Assembly: GCF_017912555.1 (NCBI RefSeq) | Contig: NZ_JAERSD010000013.1 | Span: 1 to 64,000, forward strand | DNA: 64,000 bases | Source: Bacillus sp. REN3 | GTDB lineage: Bacteria; Bacillota; Bacilli; Bacillales; Cytobacillaceae | Direction: 5' to 3' | In this document: in pieces, positions 26,201 through 34,055 of the stretch | Position numbering within the stretch: the stretch's first letter is position 1 | How the letters are laid out: every line of letters begins with the position of its first letter | The notes under the pieces: model-generated | The model's database searches: none | Told to the model about the DNA's origin: nothing | What the model saw: only the letters and a program-made list of their open reading frames with translations | Position numbers and translations under genes: made by a program

Positions 26201-26495
26201 CAGCAGTACCTTCTTGACCCTTTATGTCATTCCTGTGATTTACAGCTTCATTGATAAGGATACAAGGCGGATGAACAAAATGTATGCTACTCCTGACGGC
26301 CATTTGGTTCCTGGTTATTTGCTGAAGGAGGATCCAGGCACTGGTAATGGGCATGGCTTGGAAGATAAGCCGGTTAGCTCGCAACAAGGGAAATATACAA
26401 AGCAAGAAATGGCTCGAATGCTTGAGGAGTTGCTACAAATCGTTAAGGAAGAAGAGGGATTCCCTCCAAGAAGGGACCTTCGCAGAAAAAGGTAA
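23220..26495 (+). CDS. swrC: RND-family multidrug/surfactin efflux pump (SwrC type)
   Basis: The 1091-residue protein is a full-length AcrB-like proton-driven pump with 12 membrane helices: one at 12-32, a cluster at 335-500, one near 530 and a cluster at 860-1040. Two large extracytoplasmic loops lie between. Helix 4 has LALGIGMLVDNSIVVIEN with the proton-relay Asp. B. subtilis SwrC/YerP (1065 residues) exports surfactin and gives lipopeptide and antiseptic resistance. The C-terminal tail of about 80 hydrophilic residues is a little longer than usual. The ATG follows GAAAGGAGC. It is monocistronic with a TetR-type palindrome upstream. Confidence 0.92.
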   Translation: MKVSNFSIRRPVFTMVTMFLILILGVVSLLKIPLKLIPEINPPVGVVVTNYQGASPEEVVEKVTKPLEMNLATLPGIKTMTSTSQEGSNLILMQFSWTTDIDDIQDEVIQRLDMAQLPDDAEKPRFLKFDPSQFPIIQLSLSSEKDEDVLRELAEELELELTKVDGVASVNLSGTSVKEVRVELDQDKLKTYKLSQSDIVDLIRANDVSMPGDTILTDGKELTTRIISSIDSLDTLKNLTVFTNPVTKQKVTLDDVSNVEVKKQDDRTITRTNQSPSVLLSVLQQSDANTADVSKAFLKELDELLEREKYEGIKSEILFDQGDYIKMAIGNISNALIVGGLLAMAVLFFFLSNFKSPLIIGIAIPYSVIFTFVLMFFSDFTLNIMTLGGLALGIGMLVDNSIVVIENIYRHLSMGKDAKTAAMDGAKEVGAAITASTLTTVAVFLPVVFISGIIGELFTEFAMTISFSLLASLIVALTVVPMLASRMLKAPKKNLEARRQRSKSMKALERSVRWSLRHRFIVLLITLLLLAGGGYGLTTVGTQFLPATDEGFFSVRVELENGAALTETEKVLSILEDELKEEEDVDVYVSLVGTTQEASFRGTTKANVGELYVKMDDLEKRERSTFEFVDDKKQELEQGAKKANDTAELSFNMQSTTGSAPNTLTFSVRDTSERRLDKSVTKIYEALKELDDVNELSTSRMEKVDEVQLTVDREKARAQGLAPAQIAMIVNDVTRGNMATQMPGEDGDIFGVFVEYDRSITQNLDELKQLQIKKPDGNYVALGDVTKIETGSGPVSIQRINQQDAVEFTLKYKSSTNLGAISKKVDKEIADLGLPEETDVIFSGDRELLESAMDDLTLAFVLAILFIYLVMAAQFESLKYPFVIMFSVPLFVIGVSIALTATNTPVGLTAIIGVIVLAGIVVNNAIVIVDYINQKKQAGSNPHEAIVIAVKDRARPILMTALTTILGLVPLALGIGEGTEINQPMGITVIGGLISSTFLTLYVIPVIYSFIDKDTRRMNKMYATPDGHLVPGYLLKEDPGTGNGHGLEDKPVSSQQGKYTKQEMARMLEELLQIVKEEEGFPPRRDLRRKR

Positions 26496-26513
26496 TTTCC
26501 ATGAAGTGCCTGT

Positions 26514-26557
26514 GCCCCATTCGCTTGCGAAAAGCGGAGAGGACCGGGCACTTTTTT
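26514..26557 (+). terminator. Terminator of swrC
   Basis: AAGTGCC and GGCACTTTTTT close a hairpin with an inner CGCTT/AAGCG stem, 18 bases past the stop. Confidence 0.75.
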
Positions 26558-26645
26558 GAACCATTTTCAGAATAGTCAGCAAAATATTTGATGTGATGAA
26601 TGCTTATCGGTAGAATATAGTTAATGACTGAAAAGGAGGAAAAGT

Positions 26646-27743
26646 ATGGAGCGAGGATATTTTTTTACCGGTTTTCCGGGCTTTATCAGCAACCAGCTGA
26701 TCAGGGAAGTACTGCGGAGGAATAGCGGGAAGGGGAAAGTCTTCGTCCTGGTTCTTCCTTCGATGGCTGAAAAAGCAAAAGCTGAAAAGAAAGCGATCAT
26801 GGACGATTTTTCGATGGAAGGGACACGCTTCGAGATCATTGAAGGGGATATCACAGTCCCCGGACTAGCAATGAGCAGGGAAAAAGCCGATATGCTCAGG
26901 GAATCCGTCACGCATATTTTCCATCTTGCAGCTATATACGATCTTGCTGTTCCAAAGGAAATTGCTTTCCGAGTGAATGTGAATGGGACAAGGAATGTGA
27001 ATGAATGGGTGAAATCATTGGAAAACCTCCAGCGCTACACTTATTTCAGCACGGCATATGTGGCGGGAAAGCGAGAAGGCATGCTTTATGAGGATGAATT
27101 GATCAATCCTCCAGGATTCAAGAATTTTTATGAGGAAACCAAATACGAAGCGGAGGTACTGGTTGATTCGTTAAAAGCCGAAGTGCCAGTGACAATCATC
27201 CGGCCAGGAATCGTCAAAGGCCATTCGAGGACAGGGGAAACCATCAAATTCGACGGTCCTTATTTCATCATGAACTTCATTGACCGGTTGAACTTCATGC
27301 CCTTCCTTCCACGCCTCGGTAATGTTGAAACAGTTGTCAATCTTGTTCCTGTCGATTATATTATTGAAGCCACCGCTTATTTGGCGTTCGAAGATAAAGG
27401 CGAGGGGAAGACATATCATCTGACAGATCCGAAACCTTATAAGGTTTCAGAGCTCTATGAAATGATGATGTCAGAGTTGATCCAGAGGCAGCCAAAGGGA
27501 TCGGTGCCGCTTGCCCTGGCAAAGGCCGGTTTGAGTATGGGGGCGGTTAGAAGATATCTTGGCGTCGAAAAAGAAGCCCTTGATTACTTCACCTGGAAGG
27601 GCTATTTTGATTCGTCCCATGCGCAGGATGATTTGAAAGGATCGGGCATCCAATGTCCGGATTTCAAGGATGGGATTTCCGCTATGGTATCGTTCTATAA
27701 AGAGAACAAACATAAACCACAGTATCAGATAAAAATTTTATAA
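26646..27743 (+). CDS. Extended SDR, acyl-reductase-like (NAD_binding_4)
   Basis: The 365-residue protein has an N-terminal Rossmann fold with an unusual nucleotide motif TGFPGFIS (8-15), VTHIFHLAAIYDL in the usual NxAA position, FSTAYVAGKREG, and the catalytic YEETK (Tyr-x3-Lys) near residue 160. This layout is that of the male-sterility/fatty acyl-CoA or thioester reductase subgroup of extended SDRs. It uses NAD(P)H to reduce or oxidise an acyl-derived substrate; the direction is unknown. It lies 10 bases before an aldehyde dehydrogenase gene, so both probably act on the same long-chain aldehyde. The ATG follows AAAAGGAGGAAAAGT. Confidence 0.78.
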   Translation: MERGYFFTGFPGFISNQLIREVLRRNSGKGKVFVLVLPSMAEKAKAEKKAIMDDFSMEGTRFEIIEGDITVPGLAMSREKADMLRESVTHIFHLAAIYDLAVPKEIAFRVNVNGTRNVNEWVKSLENLQRYTYFSTAYVAGKREGMLYEDELINPPGFKNFYEETKYEAEVLVDSLKAEVPVTIIRPGIVKGHSRTGETIKFDGPYFIMNFIDRLNFMPFLPRLGNVETVVNLVPVDYIIEATAYLAFEDKGEGKTYHLTDPKPYKVSELYEMMMSELIQRQPKGSVPLALAKAGLSMGAVRRYLGVEKEALDYFTWKGYFDSSHAQDDLKGSGIQCPDFKDGISAMVSFYKENKHKPQYQIKIL

Positions 27744-27753
27744 CGGCAGGTGA

Positions 27754-29307
27754 ATGAACGTGCATTCAGTGGAAAAGGTACAGAAATTGAAAGTTCTTGA
27801 CCCCGCGTCCGGAAAGGTGATTGGTGAGATTGAGGAGACTCCTGTAAATGATGTGCCTGCTTATTACGAGCGGGGAAGGAAGGCGTTCTTGTACTGGAGC
27901 CGGCTGTCCATCCCGGAACGCTTGGTCTATTTCAAAAGGCTTAAGCAATTGATGGTCGATGAAATGGAGTCGATCTCAAACATAATCTCGGAGGATACAG
28001 GAAAAGTACTTACCGAATCAATCGTTGCGGACATCATGCCTACGCTGGATGCAATTGATCATATCACAAGGCATGCTGCCAAAGTGCTTGGCCGGCAAAA
28101 AGCGAAAACGCCCCTTCTCCTGTTCGGAAAGAAATCATATGTGGAATACATGCCGAGGGGAGTGGTGCTCGTCATCTCCCCATGGAACTATCCACTCCAA
28201 CTGGCGATGGTGCCAATGATCAGTGCTCTAGCGGCGGGAAATTCGGTCATACTTAAACCATCGGAGGTTACCCCTCTCGTCGGAAAATGTATCGAAGATT
28301 TGTTTCAACGTGCCGGTTTTCCGCAAGGGACTGTCCAGGTTGCTCATGGCGGGAAAGAAGTCGGGGCAGCGTTCACGTCTGGAAAGCCTGATTATATCTT
28401 CTTCACTGGTTCGGTAAGGACCGGTAAGATCATCCAGCAGCAGGCTGCCATGGATTTGATCCCGACAACCCTCGAGCTTGGGGGAAAAGACCCAATGATT
28501 GTTTTTGCAGATGCGAACCTTGAAAGAGCCGCGAAGGGGGCTGTATGGGGGGCATTCACGAACAGCGGGCAGGTGTGTATGAGTGCAGAACGTCTTTATG
28601 TGGAGCGATCTGCGTATGATCGCTTCCTTCTTTTGCTGAAGGAAGAGGTAAATTCTCTTACCAAGGGGAAAGATGTAGATGCGGATATCGGCTCAATGAC
28701 TTTTCCGGACCAAAAGGAAATTGTCCGGAAACAGCTGGATGAAGCCTTGGCGCGTGGAGCGCGGCTTGAAACGGGAACAGTTCCTGAAGAGTGGGAGGAA
28801 GGAATGTACCTTCCGCCGACTATTGTGACGAACGTGGACCAGGATATGAAAATCATCCAGGAGGAAACCTTCGGTCCGCTGCTGCCGATTGTGCCATTTG
28901 ATAATGAAGAAGAAGCCGTTTCCTATGCGAATGGCACTGCGTTCGGGCTCAATGCAAGTGTCTGGACGGACGATAAAGAAAAAGCCCGCCGGGTTGCTTC
29001 GAAGCTCGTATCGGGAGCAGTTGTCATTAATGATGTCCTGATAACAGTCGCGAACCACGGATTGCCTTTTGGCGGTACAAAGGAAAGCGGATTGGGAAGA
29101 TACCATGGAGAGGCGGGCCTTCGGATTTTTTGCCATGAAAAGGCGGTCATGGAGGACAGGGGATTTATGAATTCCGAAATCCAGTGGTATCCATATAATG
29201 GGAAATATCCGTTATTCCTGAATTTGTTCAAAAGTTACTTCAATAAAAACAGGAACTGGCTAGGTTTCGCAAAAAACTATATTGAATTGCTGAGAAAAAA
29301 TAAATGA
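27754..29307 (+). CDS. Aldehyde dehydrogenase, fatty-aldehyde type
   Basis: The 517-residue product oxidises aldehydes to acids with NAD(P)+. The motifs are PWNYP with Asn145, FTGSVRTGK, LELGGKD with Glu241 and NSGQVCMS with the catalytic Cys275. A C-terminal extension of about 45 residues after the catalytic fold (rich in Phe, Leu, Lys and Asn) is typical of membrane-associated fatty-aldehyde dehydrogenases. It follows the SDR gene by 10 bases with AGGTGA as ribosome site, so the two form an operon. Together they suggest interconversion of a fatty acyl thioester, aldehyde and acid, for example in wax, plasmalogen or alkane metabolism. No acyl-ACP or lipid gene lies beside them to decide. Confidence 0.88.
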   Translation: MNVHSVEKVQKLKVLDPASGKVIGEIEETPVNDVPAYYERGRKAFLYWSRLSIPERLVYFKRLKQLMVDEMESISNIISEDTGKVLTESIVADIMPTLDAIDHITRHAAKVLGRQKAKTPLLLFGKKSYVEYMPRGVVLVISPWNYPLQLAMVPMISALAAGNSVILKPSEVTPLVGKCIEDLFQRAGFPQGTVQVAHGGKEVGAAFTSGKPDYIFFTGSVRTGKIIQQQAAMDLIPTTLELGGKDPMIVFADANLERAAKGAVWGAFTNSGQVCMSAERLYVERSAYDRFLLLLKEEVNSLTKGKDVDADIGSMTFPDQKEIVRKQLDEALARGARLETGTVPEEWEEGMYLPPTIVTNVDQDMKIIQEETFGPLLPIVPFDNEEEAVSYANGTAFGLNASVWTDDKEKARRVASKLVSGAVVINDVLITVANHGLPFGGTKESGLGRYHGEAGLRIFCHEKAVMEDRGFMNSEIQWYPYNGKYPLFLNLFKSYFNKNRNWLGFAKNYIELLRKNK

Positions 29308-29641
29308 TCCTCTATACTAATGCCCAAAGGGAGGCCATGGCTTTTTCCAGCATGCCTCCTAAAAAGCGAAGTGCATGAAATGCAAATCAACGTGTTGCTC
29401 TGCAAGACAAAGAGAAAGAGGTCCCAAAAAGTTAAACATTTGGAAAGCCTCTCTTTTTTTTGGGAAAATAAGCATTTTGGAAATTGTTTGCTCCAACCAA
29501 ATAGGCCTTAGGCCTGAGTCAATTGTTGTGCGATGTTGGGCTTCTCTTGGCCAGAAACAATATAAAATTGACAAATTAATGGAAAAATTGATAATATAGC
29601 ACTTTGTTTGGACACTCTAAAACCGTAGCCCGTTATTTAAT
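29308..29641. other. Intergenic stretch
   Basis: Besides the terminator-like hairpin at 29415-29461 I see no supported gene; several short frames here lack ribosome sites. Confidence 0.4.
29415..29461 (+). terminator. Terminator-like hairpin after the SDR-ALDH operon
   Basis: AGAGG-T-CCCAAA pairs with TTTGG-AAAG-CCTCT and is followed by a run of T. It resembles a degenerate copy of the GAGGCTGTCCCAAAAG element found at 42955 and 43276. Confidence 0.55.
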
Positions 29642-30136
29642 ATGAAAACCAAGGGAATGAATCTCGAAGTGGCCAATAACAGAGAATTAACCAAAGTCGA
29701 AGCAATCATGTGGAGCATTGCCCTTCCTGGGTTTGCACAGCTTCTGACAGGCAATCTTATAAAAGGGGTGTTTTTTGTAGGACTTGAAATACTCGTGAAT
29801 GTCATGGGCAGTTTCAATAAAGCCATCATGTACAGCTTCCTTGGAGAAACGAAGAGGGCAATGGAGGTAATCGACTACCAATGGCTCATGTTTTATCCCT
29901 GCCTGTATATGTTCGTAATGTGGGACGCATACCGTAGTGCCATGCCGGACACAGAAAAATTGAGCTTTTTGCCTTTTGCTTTCTCGGCTTATTTCGTTAC
30001 ATTAGGCCTCATGTATTCTCCAATCGTTAAAATCCTCGGTTTATTTCCTGGTCCGGTTTTTTTGCCGATGCTTTTCGTCATTCCTGGTTTGCTGTCAGGC
30101 TATATCATCCGGAAAATCCTACTTCGCTTTTTGTGA
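29642..30136 (+). CDS. Four-helix membrane protein of unknown function
   Basis: The 164-residue product has about four membrane helices (around 22-40, 42-60, 105-130 and 135-160) with short loops. The N-terminus ELTKVEAIMWSIALPGFAQLLTGNLIKGVFF resembles small TM2-like bacterial membrane proteins, where a helix-Gly-helix turn is followed by a basic loop. No catalytic motif is visible. It may start at the ATG at 29642 or at the in-frame ATG five codons later; neither has a strong ribosome site, which lowers confidence in the exact start. Confidence 0.6.
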   Translation: MKTKGMNLEVANNRELTKVEAIMWSIALPGFAQLLTGNLIKGVFFVGLEILVNVMGSFNKAIMYSFLGETKRAMEVIDYQWLMFYPCLYMFVMWDAYRSAMPDTEKLSFLPFAFSAYFVTLGLMYSPIVKILGLFPGPVFLPMLFVIPGLLSGYIIRKILLRFL

Positions 30137-30171
30137 GGAAAAGTGTATTAAGTTCAAGGACTCTTTCAGTG

Positions 30172-30197
30172 GCTCCCAATTATCAGGGGGCTTTTTT
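30172..30197 (+). terminator. Terminator of the membrane protein gene
   Basis: GCTCCC and GGGGGC pair around AATTATCA and are followed by TTTTTT, 36 bases past the stop. Confidence 0.65.
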
Positions 30198-30373
30198 AGC
30201 GATTTTAAATGATGGAAGGTCTTTTTCAGCAGAGTTGAGTAGAGGAGGAAGTATAACCTGATTTTGATGGCTTTGCCAAGCTTTATTTCACGTGAGGAAG
30301 CTGTAGGTTGGCACAATCCCTATATAGGACTTTCAGCTTGTTTTGCTTGGGTTTTTTCTTTTTATTCATTTCA

Positions 30374-30402
30374 ACCCCTTAAAACAACTTTGTGCAAACG
30401 TA
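30374..30402 (+). promoter_or_regulatory. Possible SigI-type promoter of the DUF5667 gene
   Basis: ACCCCTT (30374-30380) and CGTA (30399-30402) are 18 bases apart. From memory, SigI-type promoters have an ACCCC-like -35 and a CGWA-like -10. The site lies 52 bases before the DUF5667 gene, two genes upstream of rsgI. The match is short, so this is tentative. Confidence 0.25.
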
Positions 30403-30453
30403 ACCCTTTAATGAAAAAGCGGCCGCTTCCAATAATCCATGAGGTGAACAATT

Positions 30454-31647
30454 ATGAAGAAACTTTCCAGCCAAGAAATGAAAAAAATCGCCAAAAGCAC
30501 ATTAGCATTAGTCCTAGCAGGTTCGTTTGCATTTTCTCCAATCGCATTAGCAGAAGAGAACAAAACAGACATCGAAACGGTAGACCTGAAATCGAATGAG
30601 TATAATTCCGTAAGCGAAGATGCAATCGAGGATGCAAAGTCACAGGTGGAAGACCTGGAAGAAACCAATCCATCACTGATCCCTGGAGATTTCTTCTACT
30701 TTGCCAAAGTCGCGCTTGAAAAAATCAAGCTCGCGTTTACATTTGACAAAGCTAAAGAAGCAGAATTGCTAGCTGAATACGCTAAGGAAAGATTAGCAGA
30801 AGCCGGGGAGCTTTTTGCTGAAGGAAAAGAAGAAGAGGCGCTAGAAGTCATTAAAGAAGCAATCGAATATATGGAAAATTCACAGGATATCGTCGATGAA
30901 GAAACTTTCGATGATGAGGACACTGATAAGGACGGAACAGAACAAGAAGAAGGAACGACACCAGACGATGGAGCTGAAGATGAGGAAGGTTCAGAGGATG
31001 ATGTCCAAACTGATGATCCAGAAGATAAGGATTCCGATACCGGAGAAGAACCAGCAGATGAGGAAGAGGTAACGGAAGAGGATGGAGAAAAAGATCCATT
31101 CGAAGAAATTGAAAAGGTATTGGCACAAAATATCATATCCTTGACTGCAGCGATGGAGAAAGTGAAAAATCCAGTAGCGAAGGCAGCTCTTCAAAGAAAT
31201 ATTGAAAAATCCCATGCAAAAACAGCGGAGAGACTTGCCAAGCTTGAAGCGAAATTCGCTAAAAAGCAAGCAGAAGCGGAAGATACTGATAAGGAAGAAC
31301 TAACTGAAACAGATCCGCTTGTGGTAGAGCCTGACCTGCAGCCAGCTGACTCAGCAGAAGAACCAGTTGAGGAGCAAACAGAAAAAACAATGCCAGCTGA
31401 TGATGATCAGTCTGCAGTGCCTGCAGTTGTCCCTGGAAAGGCTGTGAAACAACAGAAAAAAGCTGAACAGGCCCAAGTAAAGCGGGAACGCAATGTTGCT
31501 AAGCAGGAGCGTAAAGCTGCCAAGCAGGAAGCTAAGCAACAAAAGAAAGAAGTCAAGCAGCAAGTAAAGCAAGAAAAAGCTGCAAAGAAACTGGAAAATA
31601 AGCCGAATAAAGCAGGGAACGAAGGCAAGGGCAACGGTAAAAATTGA
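30454..31647 (+). CDS. Secreted DUF5667 domain protein
   Basis: The 397-residue protein has a signal peptide (cleavage after about ALA33). A DUF5667 domain follows at about 72-145, with SLIPGDFFYFAKVALEKIKL and helical Ala/Glu-rich repeats. Next come a long acidic stretch rich in Asp, Glu and Thr (about 145-220), a second helical segment (225-275) and a very basic C-terminus of Lys, Gln and Ala from about residue 325. The mature protein is thus split into acidic and basic halves. The function is unknown; such proteins are found near sigma/anti-sigma genes. Here it precedes sigI-rsgI, from which it is separated by a terminator. The ATG follows ATGAGGTGAACAATT. Confidence 0.75.
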   Translation: MKKLSSQEMKKIAKSTLALVLAGSFAFSPIALAEENKTDIETVDLKSNEYNSVSEDAIEDAKSQVEDLEETNPSLIPGDFFYFAKVALEKIKLAFTFDKAKEAELLAEYAKERLAEAGELFAEGKEEEALEVIKEAIEYMENSQDIVDEETFDDEDTDKDGTEQEEGTTPDDGAEDEEGSEDDVQTDDPEDKDSDTGEEPADEEEVTEEDGEKDPFEEIEKVLAQNIISLTAAMEKVKNPVAKAALQRNIEKSHAKTAERLAKLEAKFAKKQAEAEDTDKEELTETDPLVVEPDLQPADSAEEPVEEQTEKTMPADDDQSAVPAVVPGKAVKQQKKAEQAQVKRERNVAKQERKAAKQEAKQQKKEVKQQVKQEKAAKKLENKPNKAGNEGKGNGKN

Positions 31648-31669
31648 ATCGAATTGAACAATAGACTGG

Positions 31670-31695
31670 AAAGATAGCCGGGAAGGCTATCTTTT
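31670..31695 (+). terminator. Terminator between the DUF5667 gene and sigI
   Basis: AAAGATAGCC-GGGAA-GGCTATCTTTT is a perfect 10-bp stem with a T run, 22 bases behind the stop at 31647. Confidence 0.8.
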
Positions 31696-31756
31696 CACTG
31701 CCTAACCACAAAAAGGTGCAGTTGACACTTTGTGATATAATGTGGGGAGAAAAGAG

Positions 31757-32512
31757 GTGAGGCCAGTGCTAAGTTTATTGTTCATGGCAAAAAAACGGCG
31801 AAAATCACTTGAAGAAACAGTAGAAAGAATCCATATGGGGGATTCTGCTTTACAGGAAGAATTGATTGATTCTTATAAACCATTCATAGCCAAGACCGTT
31901 TCGACTGTCTGCAAAAGATATATACATGAATCTGACGATGAGTTTAGCATTGGTCTTATAGCGTTTAATGAGGCAATCCAGAAGTATTCATCTGAAAAAG
32001 GCAATTCCCTGTTAAGCTTTGCCGAAGTCATGATCAAGCGCCGGGTTATCGACTATATCCGGCAGCAAAGCAGGAACCAAACCATCAGTTTCCATATTGC
32101 GTCAGATCCTAATGAAGAGGAGACACAGCGATCATCAATCGAGGATGAGATTTCCCTGGATGACTTCAAGAAAAAAACAGAACAAGAACTAAGACGCGAA
32201 GAAATCCTACAGTTCAAGGCCGTCCTGAAAGACTTTGAGCTTTCCTTCGAGGATTTGCTTGAACAGTCGCCCAAGCATGCGGATGCAAGGAAGAATGCAA
32301 TGCTGATCGCGAAGGCGATGGTGGAAAACGAAGAGCTTAAACAGCTGCTGCTCGAAAAAAGACGCCTTCCAATCAAGCAGCTGGAAGGAATGGTTGATGT
32401 CAGCAGAAAAACAATCGAGAGAAATAGGAAGTATATCATTGCAATTGCACTTATCTTGACCGGTGATTATATCTATTTAAAGGATTATATTAAAGGGGTG
32501 ATAGAGTCATGA
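31757..32512 (+). CDS. sigI: RNA polymerase sigma factor SigI
   Basis: The 251-residue product matches B. subtilis SigI along its length: RPVLSLLF start, KPFIAKTVSTVCKRYI, DDEFSIGLIAFNEAIQKYS, LSFAEVMIKRRVIDYIR, QSPKHADARKNA and the C-terminal VSRKTIERNRKYIIAIALILTGDYIYLKDYIKGV. SigI is a heat- and envelope-stress sigma factor held by the membrane anti-sigma RsgI. I chose the GTG at 31757, seven bases behind GGGGAG and giving the VRPVLSLLF start seen in homologues, over the GTG at 31742. It overlaps rsgI by four bases (ATGA). Confidence 0.95.
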   Translation: MRPVLSLLFMAKKRRKSLEETVERIHMGDSALQEELIDSYKPFIAKTVSTVCKRYIHESDDEFSIGLIAFNEAIQKYSSEKGNSLLSFAEVMIKRRVIDYIRQQSRNQTISFHIASDPNEEETQRSSIEDEISLDDFKKKTEQELRREEILQFKAVLKDFELSFEDLLEQSPKHADARKNAMLIAKAMVENEELKQLLLEKRRLPIKQLEGMVDVSRKTIERNRKYIIAIALILTGDYIYLKDYIKGVIES

Positions 32513-33585
32513 AAAAAGGGATTATCATGGAAATCAATGATGGGTACCTTACATTGTTGACCCCTGAAGGCGAGTTTTTAAGAGCACGGAAAGTCCAGGA
32601 GGATTATCGGCTCGGAGAGGAAATTAATTTTTTTCCGGAAAGCGCATCCATTCAAAGAAAGAATTCCATTTTCACTATATTGGATAGCTTCAAGGCTAAA
32701 ACGGTTGCCCTGTCGGCTGCTGTCCTGCTTTTGCTGGCAGCTTTCCTGCCTGTTTATCAGGATGGAGAGGTATATGCTTACATGACGATCGATGTGAATC
32801 CAAGTATTGAATTGGGAGTCAATGAAGACATAAAAGTCTTGAGCATCAAGGGCTATAATCAGGACGGCAAAAAGATTGCAGCCAGGATTTCCAATTGGGA
32901 AAAGAAAGATGCAGCTGTGGTAGCAGATATGGTTTTGGAAGAAATTGAAGAAGAGGGCTACCTGGATGTGAAAAAAGAAATTGTCCTGACTACAGTTCCT
33001 GCTGGAGAAAAGCAAGTAAAAGCAGACAAAAAACTGGAAGAAAAAGTTTCGGAAATCAGGAAAGAAAGTGTAAATGACCGCCTTGAGCTTAAGGTAATGC
33101 ACGGTACAGCAGAAGAACGCAAAAAAGCCAAGGAACAAGGGTTGACTACTGGGCAGTATAAAGAAAAAATGAGCGAGACGAAAAAGCAGGAGAAGCCATC
33201 GGGACAAAAGGATGAAAAGAAGCAAGACAAAGAGACAACTGCAAAGCAGGAGCATGGCAAACCTGCCAGGGAAGAACCAAAAGGCCAATTGAAGAAACCT
33301 GCGAAAGAAAAACCGCAGGTGAATAAAGTTGTTCCTCAAAAACCTCCGGCAAACCAGAACCAGAACAAAGACCACGGGTTAAAAGGGAACAGAAATGAAA
33401 ACAGGCAAAACGGGCAAGGTAAGGAAAATAGCAATCGCCAGGTCCATGAAAATAAGGAAGGCAAGGGTGGACAGCCTCAGTTCATGCAGCGGCCTAAACA
33501 AGATAAGGGCAAACAGCACCAGGATAACAGGGATGCAGTACCAGGACAAGAAAAAAAGGACAATGGGAAAGGCCCTAAAAAGTGA
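32509..33585 (+). CDS. rsgI: Anti-sigma-I factor RsgI
   Basis: The 358-residue protein has the RsgI N-terminal domain (1-50, KGIIMEINDGYLTLLTPEG) that holds SigI at the membrane. One membrane helix follows (about 65-83), then an extracytoplasmic domain starting YMTIDVNPSIELGVNED, and a low-complexity tail from about residue 205 rich in Lys, Gln, Glu, Asn and Pro. Conserved VNPSIE just outside the membrane is the segment tied to signal-dependent cleavage in RsgI proteins. Unlike clostridial RsgI proteins it carries no carbohydrate-binding module. It is translationally coupled to sigI. Confidence 0.93.
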   Translation: MKKGIIMEINDGYLTLLTPEGEFLRARKVQEDYRLGEEINFFPESASIQRKNSIFTILDSFKAKTVALSAAVLLLLAAFLPVYQDGEVYAYMTIDVNPSIELGVNEDIKVLSIKGYNQDGKKIAARISNWEKKDAAVVADMVLEEIEEEGYLDVKKEIVLTTVPAGEKQVKADKKLEEKVSEIRKESVNDRLELKVMHGTAEERKKAKEQGLTTGQYKEKMSETKKQEKPSGQKDEKKQDKETTAKQEHGKPAREEPKGQLKKPAKEKPQVNKVVPQKPPANQNQNKDHGLKGNRNENRQNGQGKENSNRQVHENKEGKGGQPQFMQRPKQDKGKQHQDNRDAVPGQEKKDNGKGPKK

Positions 33586-33592
33586 AAAATGA

Positions 33593-33619
33593 AAGTCCGG
33601 AGTAATTCCGGACTTTTTT
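33593..33619 (+). terminator. Terminator of sigI-rsgI
   Basis: AAGTCCGGA-GTAAT-TCCGGACTT is a perfect 9-bp stem followed by four more T. Confidence 0.92.
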
Positions 33620-33638
33620 CCATTCAGTTATCCAGTTT

Positions 33639-33839
33639 TTATTCCCGGTTTTGGCCGGAAAGTTGAGCTTGTGCTTGCTGGACCAGCCTTTTTGTGATTT
33701 CCCCTCCAACTGAGCCATTTGCTCTTGACACTGTATCTGATCCAAGGGTTACACCAAATTCTTGAGCGATTTCGTATTTGACCTGTTCCATGAATTGTTC
33801 AACTCCTGGAACAAGTAATTTATTTGAACTCCTTGCCAT
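33639..33839 (-). CDS. Alpha/beta-type small acid-soluble spore protein
   Basis: The 66-residue protein ([20 protein letters not shown] start) is a classical alpha/beta SASP that coats spore DNA and protects it from UV and heat. The germination-protease site is YEIAQEFGV; the two conserved DNA-binding blocks are [22 protein letters not shown] and the N-terminal helix. The start is the second of two adjacent ATGs (33842 and 33839), nine bases behind AAGGAG; homologues start MA. It should be expressed in the forespore under SigG, but I could not locate a clear SigG promoter. Confidence 0.95.
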   Translation of the reverse strand: MARSSNKLLVPGVEQFMEQVKYEIAQEFGVTLGSDTVSRANGSVGGEITKRLVQQAQAQLSGQNRE

Positions 33840-34055
33840 CATTAACAACTCCTTTTTTGTTTTACAGAGAGAACTCTGTAAGGATAGTTTTAGCTTTTTG
33901 CCAATGTTCATGAATGGAAATGTTTTTTTGATCTGGTTATTGTTCTTAAATAGATAAAGGAAATAATATGGATACTCTAATGAAAATACTTTATAATTCA
34001 TTTGGTATTCATTATCATGGTATGTATATGAAATTGGCCGAAAGGAAAAAGCATT

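Noticed and set aside
30696-31136. Minus-strand Ser-rich frame opposite the DUF5667 gene
   Set aside because: It is the complement of Glu/Asp-rich repeats and is not a plausible protein.
31722-31741. TTGACA followed by TATAAT before sigI
   Set aside because: The spacing is only 8 bases, and the resulting start would lie on the ribosome site, so it cannot be a normal SigA promoter.
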